From contig PTFA01000024.1 in the NCBI GenBank assembly GCA_003342895.1, positions 4,583,505 to 4,647,504 of the forward strand: 64,000 nt of DNA, in the 5' to 3' direction. Shown here piece after piece: positions 26,472 to 39,300 of this stretch. Positions within the stretch are counted from its first letter, which is position 1. Every line of letters starts with the position of its first letter. The notes under the pieces were generated by a model that saw nothing but the letters and a program-made list of their open reading frames with translations, was not told the DNA's origin and did not search any database. Origin of the DNA: Casuarius casuarius. Taxonomy: Eukaryota > Chordata > Aves > Casuariiformes > Casuariidae. Position numbers and translations under genes: made by a program.

Positions 26472-27800
26472 AACTTAAAATAAAGTATCATGTGCCTTCT
26501 CCTGGCTCTTTCAGTCACACATACGAACTGTGGCGCACTCTGTTGACCAGCTGCTTTGGTAACATCATCTCATCTATCTCACCACTTCACCAGCTAGAGA
26601 AGTCCCAAATATCAGTGCCTGAGGCACAGGGGTCTCTGTGCAGAGAAACATTTGACATTTCACAGCCTTTCCACAGAGGACTTATTTATCTGGCTTAGTT
26701 AGCCAGTCTGGGAAGGAATTATAGAGAAAACGTTTGCTGAGGTTTCACTTCACTATGTCTCCTGTTAAATATATTCCATCAAACATAGAGAGTGACTAGG
26801 TCAATTGTTTTTTCTGTGTTGTATATTTCCAAAATTTTCAGAGAGTAACAGGACATCCAAACAGATCCATATGGAAGTAATACCTTTTTCGAATTCCATT
26901 GTATCCTCAAAACCAGAAAACTTTGAACGCACTGTGGGCTATAAAAATGCAAACGAAAGAATATTCAAGCATTTCTCTGATTATTGAAACCTTCAGGGGA
27001 TACTAAGAAAATATATTTTATTAAACACACAAAAATAGATTTTTATTTTTAATTAGTGATTTTGTGCCTTGCTAGCATCAGTAGGAAGCATATTTCAGTG
27101 ATCTATGTCACCCCAAGGCAAGAGTCATTTTAAACAGCAGGGCAATCCCAGAAGTACAGTTAATCAACTGGAAACCAGCCACTCTTGTCTTCAGAATTGT
27201 ATTATAAGGATAATTAAGACAAATTTCTGGCCCCAAACCAGTTATTTGGGTGTTTGGATGGTTTTGTTTTCAGGGTTTTTTTTTCTTTTTTTCATTACTA
27301 CTCAGTATTTGCTTGAGGGAAAAAATATTGCTGAATACAAAGTGCAAAACACATACCTCTTGCTATAAGGTATTTGATAAAAAAGCTCAGTTCACATAAA
27401 AGAAAAATCATAGCTTACCTCACTTTTTATTTTAAATGCTATAGAAATATACTTTTCACAGCTTTAAGAAGAATAAGTAGCTGATTAGTGTGGCACTTTT
27501 CTCCTAAACCAACACGTCAAGTTGCACAATTCACTCTAACCAAATGTTTCAAAATAAACACTCTTTCTGCCTTTATCAGTTTTTATTCCAACAAGTGTTA
27601 ATGGGTAATAATTTCTTATATGTTATTATATTTTTGCTTCATTAATCAAACTTCAATACTTCTTTAACACTGAAGTTCTGATAGTCAAAAAAAATCAGAT
27701 GAAAACTGAAACCCCAGTTAAAATTTTGCATCAATTATCAGGTTCTTCTATCAGAAGTCAGTGATGGCTTCTTCAGTCCACGCTTCAGTCTATCTAGAGA

Positions 27801-27846
27801 TATTTTGATATTTCTATTTTTCAGTATTTTGATATTTCTCTCTCAG
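27801..27846. repeat. Two-copy tandem repeat, about 22-24 bp
   Basis: TATTTTGATATTTCTATTTT plus TCAG (27801-27824) is followed directly by TATTTTGATATTTCTCTCTC plus AG (27825-27846). The second copy is two bases shorter in its pyrimidine part. This looks like slippage or local duplication. Confidence 0.75.
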
Positions 27847-30800
27847 TCCAAGCTAATAGAGCCATGCAAGCATACATAGACATTTCAAAGATAAAAGAAT
27901 AAGGAATATACACAGAGATCAAGATAACTGCAAAATCAAACTCTTCTCAGACAAATTAACTTTCCATGAGCACCCTGGCCAACTGCTGAAGTTTTGTGAA
28001 CCCTGCTAATGGAAGCTTTTCCAAAAGATGTTTTGTTTTATTATATTTTTTCTGATTGATTGATAACTAAATGAAAGCCCCAGACAAACAGAACGTTTGT
28101 CAGAAACAGAAACCGAACTTGGTAGGACAACAGTTAAGGTTCAGTTTTCATCAGCAGTCAGAACTGCATTCTTTAAACTTTAAGGGAAATTTTTAAATGA
28201 TTTCCTTAAACCCACTCAGAAACATCCTCAGCATTTTTCACAACTTATAATAACAACAGGGAAAACATTTCAAAACACAACCGTTTAAGTTGGCCATGCC
28301 TACTTTTAAACCAATCAGAATTAGACTCATTTTATTGTGATTCAGCTCTTCAGTAAATAGATTATATGCAACATTAAATTGGAACAGGAATCTATTATGA
28401 TGACTTAAAAATAAAGGGGAAAAATATACAATTCAAAGGATAAGGCTGAGAAGAACATTAAATTTTTATTGGAAGAAGCAGGGGAATTGACTCGCTTTTC
28501 TAGCTACTCTGAAAGCCATAGGTGGCTGAAGGTAACAATGAAATTCAACCATAGCTGAGTTAACATCTTAAAATTATCTTGGTTTAGAGGAGGTGGCCTA
28601 AAGCCATTTAATAAATTTTTAAACGAATATTCATTACAAATTCTGTTTGAAGACTGCCAGTAGCAAACACTGATTAGATTCAAAATAGTGCTTTTAAAAA
28701 CAAACATAACATGGAGCTGTGTGAGGCACCTTACCTCACCAGGCTACAACTAAATTGCTCCTAAACCAATAGGATAAGCAATATTAAAGAGATTTGAGCA
28801 AACAAATAACCAACATATTATTTAAAGAAATGCACTATCTAATTAATGCTATTGGAAATACTTCGTTCTACTGTCAGGCTTTAGACTGTAGTTTCCAGCA
28901 ACAGAAATTTCCTCAGGAACAGGGGAGAAATGGAAAAAAACAACTCACACCCTATTTTGGATCTTGCTAGTACATCCCTCAATATGAAGGTGTTTATTTC
29001 AGTACACTTCCTGTGAAATGTGCACCTAGAAGAACCTCCAAAGATTCCGAATGTAGATTTTTCATCTTGCTTGCCCTTAAAAATAGGGCAGCTGTCCCAC
29101 AATAAGGTGTGTGTTTTTTCTTGATATAGAATCCTAAATGCTACAACACTCCTGAGGGGACTGTCTATGCAGTATTTTTAACCAGGCTAAGTTTCTGAAA
29201 TTTTGAAAATAACTATTTTGTGAAATTTATAGCTTTTTCTATACTAGATGAGGTTTTTGTAGTCACCTAGCATGCTGATAGCTACCTGAACTAAAATTCT
29301 AACTTTCAAAGACAACGTTAAGGCGAATCCTCAACTTAGAAGAAGATTGAGATTCTCTGCTGGTTCAGAAATTCTTTCTCAACTTCTGCCTAACCCCAGG
29401 GGCATCTAATTTCCACAGATGACTTATTTTGTGTCTCTCTAAGCACCTAGACTGGCGCTTTTGTGCATGCTCAGGACAGATCATCCTTGAGAGAAACAAT
29501 CAGCCCATCCTCTAAACCTAACTGGGTTCCAAAAAAAGCTACTCCACAGAAAATCAGCTACATCATCCCTTTTCTTAAGAAAATGAAAAGAACTGATTGT
29601 GTGCTATTGGACAGGGAAGAGGCATCATCTTCATTTGTGACAGTATTAAAAAAAAAAAATGAAAAAAGAAAAAAAGCTCTGGACTGGGAAGGGGGGAAGG
29701 GATTAAGATTCTCCTACATCTTTCTCATTCACTCCTTAACTCTTGGCTACTCCAGCTAACTTGATATCCGTACAGGCTTCAGGCACATCCTGTTCAGGGA
29801 ACTATATTCTTTGGATCTTGTTTCAAGGTGACTAGCACTTGAGAAGTGCTGCACAATGAAAGGATGGGTTTGCACTTTGCCTTCCAGTCCAGGCATTTAA
29901 AAGTGAGAAATTTTAGTCTCAATGTTTTTTAAACTTTTGGACCTCACCCTCTAATAGTAGAGCTCAGTCTGACACTAAATCTTAAAGTAGAAATACTGAA
30001 TCAACAAAAATTTCAGTCTCATGAAGTGGATCAGAAAAATCAGCCATATTACTGCATTCAGTAACTACCAATTTTATAACTATTTTATATTTTATGATTC
30101 CTCTTCAACAACTTTTGTGAGAGCAAAAATACTCAGCATGAGAGATAAAATAGAACAAGAAAAAAAAAGGTGTCAATATTAAGAATTCAAGACCATTCAA
30201 AGTTTATGGAAATAAAAACAAAAAAACCACCTCTTTTATCTTTTTTTCTGATTGGCAAATATATTGATGATTTCTTACAGAATCCAGTTAAATCTTATTC
30301 TAAGACATATTGTAACAAAAACAAAAGGTCTAGCAATGCAGGATCCTTCTAGCTTGTGCATCATTATGAAACCCCCAAAGTATATATATAGTTTATCTCA
30401 AAGGACAGCATTCTGGCACATGCTGCACAAGGCAAAATGAGGGGTCTCTCAGGTCGCTGTGCAAAATGGATTAACAAATGGAGAACTTCTGTTATAATAT
30501 TCATAAACAAATGTTAAGTTGAGGAGAGAATAAGCTAGGTGCCAGGATGAGATGGCATGCATTATTAAACAGGAGCTCACAAAGGCAGAATATATTAACA
30601 CATTGTCCAACTTTTGTGAAACTTGCTCAACTAACTGTTCTTTGGGGCTTTAGCAGGTGTCTATCCTAGAAAAGGGTGAATGATTTAATACAATAGTAGC
30701 ATAAGGAGCATTAAATATGAGGTATGCATTTGTTGTAAGCAAAATCCTGAGTTTTGGCATCTTTTTGCCAAAAGGGATTAAAAACATGTGTTGTACGGAG

Positions 30801-31589
30801 CGCCTAAGAGATTAGAGTGTTTGTACATACAGAGTATGAGGATCCATCACAGATTGGATTATATGGCGTAGTTTGATGTACATGCATAACAGCAGACAGA
30901 ATGTGTCAGATCACAGGAAGGACCAAAATACTTCTACCTGGTTAACTATTTTAATTTCCTTTGTGCCCATCACCTCACTATTTAGAGCTTACAATAATTA
31001 GGCAAGCACCACCTGTTGTGTGCCAGGGAGAAGCTTAAATCTCTTCAGCACTTTTCTTCAACTCTATAGCTAACTCCTAGAGTAATTAATGTTTTGCATT
31101 TATGGATGCCATGCTGAAGTGTCTGATCAATTATTAAAGCCATAATTTCAAAAGCCATAAAAAGCACTCTTCAAATACAGTTTCACTAAATTAAGGAATT
31201 TACCAGCTACTGAGTGACAGTGGGATATTACAAATAATTTACTTATAAAAGCCACTGCTATTTCTTGTAACCAATATAATTTTGTAGATGAAGAAAGGAT
31301 GTTGATTTTGTTTACTCACTCCATTAGTTTCTCCTCTGCAAGTAGTATTTTTCTCCTAGGAACTTCCCTTGTTACTTCATTTAAAATATAAAGGAATCTT
31401 TCTGTATTTAAATTACTCCATTACACATCATGAAAATTTGGAGTTCTAGCATTTGTATTTCTTATTCCTAGCGGCAAGACTCTTTCTTGCCATTTAAGCA
31501 ACTGTCCTTGAGGGTCAGACTTGATTACAACTGAATGGATTCGAGTGACTGCAAAGAGAACAGGTGAAGGAAAGGTTATTGCTGCTCCC

Positions 31590-31695
31590 TTCGATCACAT
31601 ACGAGGCTTGGAGCATCGGGCTAGCAGCCCAGAAACTGCGCAGAACACAGCTTTTTCTTGAAGGTCGGAGAATTCAACCAGTATTATGTCTCGGT
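31590..31695. other. Small CpG-containing patch 1
   Basis: Six CpG dinucleotides (31592, 31602, 31617, 31639, 31666, 31692) fall within about 100 bases, while the surrounding kilobases have very few. It is far too short and too AT-rich to meet CpG-island criteria. No open frame of note crosses it. It might be the remnant of a regulatory element or a decayed repeat. Confidence 0.4.
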
Positions 31696-33002
31696 CTAAA
31701 ATGAAACCACAAGTGATGCTAGGTAGGAATTATAAACTGTGCTATTAAAGACATTCACTCCTGCTTTGTCTTAGAAGGAAATAACAGGCCTGTGTTATAT
31801 TAACGTGAGAAGGGCTTATGAAAAAGTAAACGTGAAGGTAGTATTAACTACAAAGAAGATTGTAATCACAGTTCGTCATGATTTATATTATGTAATTCCA
31901 CTGACTTCAGTTGAACAGTCTCAGCTCTTCACCACACCAGAAGAAAAATTAAACATTTATGTGGATAATTAGAACACAAGCTATAAGGCATAAGTCACCA
32001 CTAAGTGGTGGAGACAAGGGGCAGCATCTCCTCTGGGAAGTCTATTTAGTCGTATCCTATTCTTTAGCTTGGACCATTACATCTTGACCGCTGTCAGGGT
32101 CACGACTCCATGAAACACTAGCCTGGCTCAATAAGTCAAGTCTTAGGTCCCCACATCCTAATTCGGCTGAAGCAGACTTTTATTCCATCTATGTATTTTA
32201 AAACATTACTACCATTAAAAAAAAAAAAAACCCTCACCATTACCCTTTCAGAAAGTATCAGATATTTCTAATTTCTCCTGATTATCCTTTTGGTCATGAG
32301 CAAACCACTAAATACAAACAACACAAAAACAAAAGCCCACAACCCTGAAACACTAGTTTTTCAGGAGAAATTCATATTATCAAAGATTGTGGCTACTGGA
32401 GAAGGCAGGGGAAAAAAAGCTCCTAACAGTGCATCAGGGTATTCAGTAATACCCTGAAATGAAGTCAACTATGTTTATTAACTTTCTCTAAAACAATTAA
32501 AATGTGCATCTTTAAGCTACTAAGAAAGTAAGGGCAGGTTTTCACTGAAAGAAAAATGGTAAGTCCTCCAAAAATATTATCCAAAATCAGAAATTACAAA
32601 GTAGACTGTAAGAAAAAAAAAATTAAGAACAATCCTCTTAGTTTACTGAAACAGTAGTCCATGTATACATCGGCATATATTTTGTACCTATAACAGTGCT
32701 TGAGAAACAGCCAGAAAATGGAAGTCATAGCCACAGTAATTAGCAGAACAAAACAACACCTGCTTTTTCTATCAGATTTTTAATAATGTTTGCCAGTGAC
32801 TGTTTAAGGAATTAAATTGCGTTACGTGGCAAAACAGATGCAGCAAATGTTAAACTCCTTTGGGAGTTTGAAGCACACCTCAAAGTATGCGAAACAGGAA
32901 ATCATCAGGCAACTGCAACGGTAGTAATCTGTCAAGCATTCACCACTGTCAACCTGATATTCAGCCAACAGCATAATAATCCCACTTTCAAGGCTTACTC
33001 CA
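31696..33002. other. Non-coding DNA between CpG patches
   Basis: I see no gene. An A-run lies at about 32218-32231 and another near 32611-32621. Part of a 108-codon minus frame (32822-33148) begins in the patch to the right and ends here; it shows no recognisable domain. Confidence 0.7.
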
Positions 33003-33137
33003 ACGTCATCCATAACCCTAGCTGAGCCTTCGGCCAGAGGAAGGGAAAACCACACACCGAAAACGCCCAACTGGCTAGAACACTTCCACCGCGTTTGTGC
33101 AAGGCCAGGCCACACTGATCTTCGGGCATGGTTTCCG
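33003..33137. other. Small CpG-containing patch 2
   Basis: About eight CpG dinucleotides lie in 135 bases, including CCGCG near 33090 and TTCCGGAA at 33133-33140. The minus-strand frame of 108 codons (32822-33148) starts here, but its translation has no motif I know. A perfect TTCCGGAA palindrome is also an ETS-type core site. No supporting promoter features are visible. Confidence 0.4.
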
Positions 33138-35517
33138 GAAGAAAGCATCTTGTGAGAAATGTTGATGTCTCACAAACGCTTTTTCATTTTGATGTAGACA
33201 TTGGTACTGCTTGCACCTTTGATCTTATCTACACAGAAGATATAAGAAACACAGGGGAAGCCCACAAGCATAATTCAGCTGCAGAGAGAAGAAATTGCAT
33301 GAAGAGGAACTGATTTACCCTCTGGAGACTGAATATGGCCACTGCATACTGAATGACTACTAAAATTGTACAACTTGTGAGTCTGGGATATCTGGGTTAT
33401 GATACCTGTGCCAGACAGTAATCAACTGAGTAGTGTTAGACACCTTATGAGTCACTTTGGGCTCTCATTTCTTAATGTACTGCTACTACTATCCTGCAGC
33501 ATAGAAGGGCATTGGCTATTCTTCTAGTCAGAACATTTTCAAAAAAGAAATGACCTTTTAATGAGCATCATATTTCCCAGTCTAACCACAATAATTTTTT
33601 CTTCTTCCTCAGGTAAAGCACAGGAGGGTGAAATGAAAGCCAAAAACATTTTTAGGTCCTGTATTGCTATGGTTCATCAGAAATTGATAAGTATTTTCAT
33701 AGGAAAGTAAACAAAGGAAAAAAACCCACAACTTCAAGGAAATCTTATATACATTCTTTTTAAGGTGGTGGAAATATATAAAGATGTATATGAAATACAC
33801 ATAACTACTGTAGAAGCACATTAAAAAACTATTTCTGGAGTGACTCGCATAAGTGTAATATATTTTGTGCTGGGAAGTATGCAGTAACCTTTGTACAGAG
33901 GCTTTCAGAAAAGCAATTGTGTGTAAATATCCGATGGAGATTCGTTTCAAGATTGGAGGGGAGGGGCAGAAAGAGCAGAAGGGAACTTTTTTTCTCCCAC
34001 TATTTGTCAGAGATTGATGCCAGGGATTGTTGTACTTACACAAGTGCATTCTGTGATAACTTAATTTTGACCCACACATCTGGGCCCAGTCGATATCCCT
34101 TCTCATTAGTTACATTATCCTTTCTTCACTATTTCCTGACCTCTTTCTATGACTCGCGCACAGGCCACATACCTTCATTATCCAGGTCCTTCACACCTAG
34201 CCTTCATAGCTGTCCTCGCTGTATCTGCCATACGTATGTGCTTACAACTCATTCGTTTCTCTTTTTATGGCCTAGCATATTGGCCTCATACTGGTATTTT
34301 CAGATATATTTTTGTCTGTTTGAAAACTGGATTTTTCACTATACTGCCCTTACTGCTTTCGAGGAGCTCATTGTAAGGAAGTGGAAAAATGCCTCAGTTT
34401 ACTCTTTCGAATACACTGCTGCTTAAAAATCATATCCACTAATATTTAGGCTTCTGGGATGCCACAGACCTTTTCAATATTTGCTCACTGTTTCTTTATA
34501 CACTTCCATCTGTTTGTATCCATATGTTGTCTCTTTTTACCTCATTCTGAGTCCGTAACCGGTTTGGGACTTATTTCTTTGCGTTTGTGCAACACTGAGC
34601 AAAGTCATGTCTTGATCCCTAATTAGAGTACCCAGAGTGCTATAAGTAACAACGTGAACAGTTATTTGTTTCATAATATTTATAGTTCAATTGTTTTTAA
34701 GGACAGTTAGTTCTCTCGACTGTACTTCAGTTCATTGAGCCAAGATAATAAATACCAGCTGAAAAGCACCCAACACTACCGTAGCAATTTAAACTGATTC
34801 ATATCGCTTAAATTCTTGCATTTCCCATTGGTGTGGGGAGAAAAAAAATGGAAAGGAGCAGCAAATAAAGAAAGTATCTAACTAAAAAACTGATTCTGTG
34901 GTTCTGGTACTCTTAGAGCACTTATACCTCCATTGTCTTCTTTCTCATTTGATTTCAGATTGCATTTTGCATGCACAGTGATTGCCAGATGAGACCAATA
35001 CAACAGAAAATCCTGAAGAGAGAGTAGCACCAGACTCTGACTTTAGTCACGGGGAGAAGGAAGTAAAACAATAAAAGAGCAAAACCAGAGCGTCACTATA
35101 ATCCTAGAGTCCAAAGAACAGGACTGTCCTGAAATCCCTTAGAAATATTGGCTTCTCACTAGGTTTAGATTCAGTGTCTATTTCTATTATCTTCCCTTGG
35201 AAAACACAATAATATATAGCTGTTTTTACAGGTAATTGAATTATTTCACTATTCAGACCAGTAAACATGGTCAGTTTAGTCAGACACGTATTTATTTTTA
35301 GCTAGGCTCCCTATACACTCATTAGCTGTGTTTGTTCTTTTCCCTCTGCCAATTTTAGTTTCAGAGTAGCCAAAACCAGAGAGCACAATATCCTTTCAGT
35401 TGTCTTACAGAATTCCTGTTACTCTGTTTCTTCTCTTTTCCTCCCAAATGTATTTCGTTTGCAGCCTTGTTTCCATTCTCGTTCCTGAATGCCTGGAGTA
35501 TCTGTTGTGCATTTCCC
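33138..35517. other. Non-coding DNA with overlapping open frames on both strands
   Basis: A 165-codon minus frame (33609-34106) and a 169-codon plus frame (33917-34426) overlap for 190 bases. Neither has recognisable motifs, and one must be a shadow of the other or both are chance. A strong acceptor-like TTTTTTCTTCTTCCTCAG ends at about 33612 on the plus strand, but the frame after it closes within about 35 codons. No gene is called. Confidence 0.65.
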
Positions 35518-35647
35518 GTTTCGCAGAGGCATCCTAGCAGCTCTGCTGCCTCTATTGCTCATAGTCCCCAGGAGGTGCCGGCGCGCTGGGCCCCTGCAGG
35601 CAGCCTCTCGGGTTTGCAGACGGAGCAGCGCACCTTGAACCAAACGG
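35518..35647. other. Small GC- and CpG-rich patch 3
   Basis: About nine CpG dinucleotides lie in 130 bases, with the core GTGCCGGCGCGCTGGGCCCC around 35576-35595. This is the most GC-rich non-repeat stretch of the window. Open frames cross it on both strands (35419-35664 minus, 35467-35655 plus), as expected where stop codons are rare. An acceptor-like TTCGTTTGCAG ends at 35464. It could be an exon of a non-coding RNA, a regulatory element, or an unrecognised repeat. Confidence 0.4.
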
Positions 35648-36020
35648 GAGACTGACTGCTCCACTATTTTCTATGTGCTGAAAACTTCAGCACATCCAGG
35701 AAGAAAAAAAACACCAACAACAAAAATTCCAGGTTTAATGCCAAAACTGTGGATGTTGTCCAAGGCAAACCTAAGCGTTTGATTACATGTGTAAAAATGA
35801 ATGCATCTCTTTAGTGACATTTCTTTAACACAGGTAAACCATTAGGTTTGGCGACTGGTGTGCTTTCACTTCCTTTTCCAGCAATTCATAAACATTTTAC
35901 TACTTCTTCATGTTTCTCCAATGCATTTGTTATATCCATCTGTGCCTACTTAGCTACATGCTGTTTGTGAAATTAAATCTCTTTGTTGTATACAGTACAC
36001 ACAATGTATGTATGGTACAC

Positions 36021-36036
36021 TATATATATATATATA
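36021..36036. repeat. (TA)8 microsatellite
   Basis: Eight TA units run from 36021 and continue into CACA, next to TATG-type alternation on the left. Simple slippage repeat. Confidence 0.85.
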
Positions 36037-36352
36037 CACATCTATAATGCCTATATCTAGCACAATGCAGACAGGTGTAGCTGCAAGATGTTCTTCATCA
36101 TATTCTTTAGAAATGGAAAAACCATTCAATCTCTTCACATTTATCACTATCTCTGGATCTTTCTAATGAGTAACACTACATGTTCCAGAGCAGTTTTATT
36201 CCCATATTTATTGTGACTTCTGTCCCAGTACTTCACCTACATAATAAATACAGAAGACATTCTTAGATTTTCTGAGTCACTCATTTACATTACCATATAA
36301 GACCATATAAACTAACAGCTTAATGGCTGTCAGCTGATGTACAGTAAAAGCA

Positions 36353-36390
36353 TTTGGTTAAGGGCTAAATGTTTTGGTTAAAGGCTAAAC
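36353..36390. repeat. Two-copy direct repeat, about 18 bp
   Basis: TTTGGTTAAGGGCTAAAT (36353-36370) recurs as TTTGGTTAAAGGCTAAAC at 36373-36390, with two changes and a two-base spacer. It is a local duplication of no known function. Confidence 0.7.
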
Positions 36391-39300
36391 TAACTACTAC
36401 TACGACAGGCTAACAGCATGCACTTGCAATGTTACAACTGTCAGTTCACACACTTAACTCACGTTATCCACAGTAAAGAAATTATTCTGTTTGAGTCCAT
36501 AAGTAACAATGTCCTGATGTAATTCCAATATGCTTCTGAGGTTTTGGAAAAGGTTTGCTTTCCTTATATCCAATGAGGAACTTTCACGGTTTGTTATCTA
36601 TTGTTGTAATTACACTAAGACTACGATTAGTCCATTCACTTTTTATCCAAACAGACATATAACAGACAAGAAGAATAAGCCACAGATAGAGCAATATTAA
36701 ATTTGCTCTGTCTAGGAGAAACAGCTCCTTTTTTATGCAGTGCAAACATGTGCGTAAGAAATATATAGAAAGGGAGCTTTGACATCATCTCTGCCATAGG
36801 AACGAGCATTCCTAAAAGAGATTAAAAACTAATGATGTAAACGATATACAAATCTTCTAAAGCTAGTGGGGAAAAAAAAAAGCTTGGACAAGCTAACTCT
36901 ATATGGGTAACATAAATAAACATGCAGCATCATCTTTTCTGTCATTTCTTTTATTAGATGAAGTTTGAAGGGGAAAAAAAGCCAATCCTGATATTGCAAA
37001 ATGCTCAGTAAAATCTGTTGCATTAATGTGTGTTCTTGTCTGGATTCATTTGAAAAGCTTCCTCCTTGGCAGAGGTCAAGGAGTGAACAATACCCCAGAA
37101 GCCTTATCTAAATTAAGTATTAGCTTCATTTTCATGAAGTCAGTTTGTTACTTTCTGTTAGCTCAGCGTGAGGAATAGTGTTAATCTTTCTAGTCCTCTT
37201 ATCAGAAATCAGCAAGACAGTGTCATCAGCATACAAGTAAATAAAAGATTTATCACAGCTGAAAGAGAGGAATTATGTGCAGACCCAAGGAAAGAGAATA
37301 AACACTTGAACAACTCCAGTACTGATTATGGCATTTGAAAAACAAATCCATCTGTAGTTTCAAGTTGTTGCCTCTTTTTCCTAAATAAGATTGCAATCAT
37401 GATGATGCTAGCTTATTAAACACCAAACACAGAGACCTGCCTTAGCAGACATCATAATGAACTCGTATGCATACAAAAGGGTCTCTGAGTGGAATGTCAG
37501 TCTTTTATTGCAGCCTCTTATCTGAGGAGGAAAATATTTCATTTGCAAAATGAGAGAACTAGAAAGTCATCCCTACATGAGCAAGGGCCATTAAATAAAA
37601 GTGATTGAGAGAATGGACAAAAATCCAGCTGAGTCCTACCTGTAATAGAGAGGCAAAATCTATTAAGAAATAAATATATCCAAGTCAATTAAAAGATGGA
37701 TTTCTTACCCTGTGACTACTATAGACCTTTCTTCATAATAAGACTTTGACCTCTGACAGTCATTAGTAAGACTGAAAAAAAATTTACCGTCTTTCCAACC
37801 CACCTTAACTTCTCTAGCTGTATATGAAAAAAATAATCCAGCTATACTGGTTATCCCATGGATAAAAAACTGTTGGTTTAAAGAAACATTATTATTCTTC
37901 AGAACTTAACAAAAGTACAGAATGAATAATAAATAATGTATAGGTATTTGGGACTGTCGGAGAGCAAGGGTTGTTCAAGGAAAACAATTAGCAATTCCAA
38001 ATATATCTGCCCTCTAGCAATACTGTGTCTTTTATTTTGGAGACATAAATCACTACATGCTTTTATCAGTCTATCACCAACATTTACAGAGGAGAAACAC
38101 CTTCTAGAGGGTTTGAAATTCCAGAAAGAAGATTAAAGAAACATGAATTACATAGGAATTTTGATGAAATAGTGCATTCATAAATACCACTGCTACTGTG
38201 GCAACTTCCAAGTGAATGCTTCATTTCAAGAAGGAGAAAAACCCACCCCATTCTGTTTTAAGATAACACTGACAATTATTAATTTAAGACTGCCCAAACC
38301 TTACAAAATATTAGTGAAAGTTATTTCTAAATCAAAGCTAAATACCTAGTTTCACAATGATATTAACAAAATTGATTCAAAAAGATTTGATTCACCATTT
38401 TGACATATTATTGCACAATAATACTTTGTGTTGAAATATGGAGACACATTTTATTCCCAGCATTTATATAAGATTTTGCAGTGGAACTCAGTGCCTAAAC
38501 AGAAGAGTTCAGTGGCGTTTCAGATGTGGAAGGAGCTCTAGCTGCCAATTCAGAGCCCTTATGGAGACCTCACATCATGTCTGCAAATCCTGTGAAAGCA
38601 TCTCTAGTATCCAGGCACATCTAAAACAGTACTATATGCCCCCATTAATTTGTCAGGAACAAATTTTTATACCCATATGTATTTACTAAGTAGCTTTGCT
38701 GCTATTTGATGTGCTATTTTCAGAATATAATACTACTCAGTGTAAGGATCACTGTGGTCTTATTTTACATATTTTTCCATGTGCAAGAAGTTTCAAGCAA
38801 TTGGTAATTCTTCATTCCAGGATCCGAACTGGAATCTAATGCCAAATTATTATATTGACTAAATTATATTTAAGTGAGTCCACTTTTCATGAAAGTAACT
38901 AGCTGAAATAAATAAAAGCAAGCTTAAAGTGGTAATAAAAAACCTAAAATATAATAAAATCATCTGACAGAAATACAGCATGATGGCAAAGTTTTGTCTA
39001 GGGAGTAATTCCTACAGATGTGCAAATACCTTTGTCCATTCCTTTAAGACACTTATTCAACTTTTGGAAATGTAAATAATCCATAGGTGACCTGAAGATA
39101 CTGCCAGGTAACTGGAGATATCAGCTTGTGCTTTGTTGATATATGGAACACACCTTTTGCTCACAGAATTTTATATCAAAGAAGTCAATCCTGGCAGTGG
39201 GATAGCACCACTAATTTATGCTTTATAGGACTATATACTATAGACTCACTATGCTCCCTAAAAACATGATTGCTGACTCCAGTCGAAAGAAACAACTGTT

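Larger units (their letters stand above)
23317..31589. other. Non-coding AT-rich DNA with small tandem duplications
   Basis: No gene is recognised. Two overlapping plus-strand frames of 99 and 127 codons (23587-23886, 23814-24197) lie in a T-rich stretch that is naturally poor in stops. A minus frame at 24336-24521 contains DSDKDGIS, which only partly resembles an EF-hand loop. Repeats include an AATA-rich run near 24675-24692, paired AAATAATACTA units near 26085-26120, and the duplications at 26422-26471 and 27801-27846 listed separately. An A-rich tract with G interruptions is at about 29648-29677. Confidence 0.75.

Noticed and set aside
33613..33710. Possible terminal exon after TTCTTCTTCCTCAG
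   Set aside because: Short frame with no recognisable sequence, no polyadenylation signal in a suitable place, and no partner exon.
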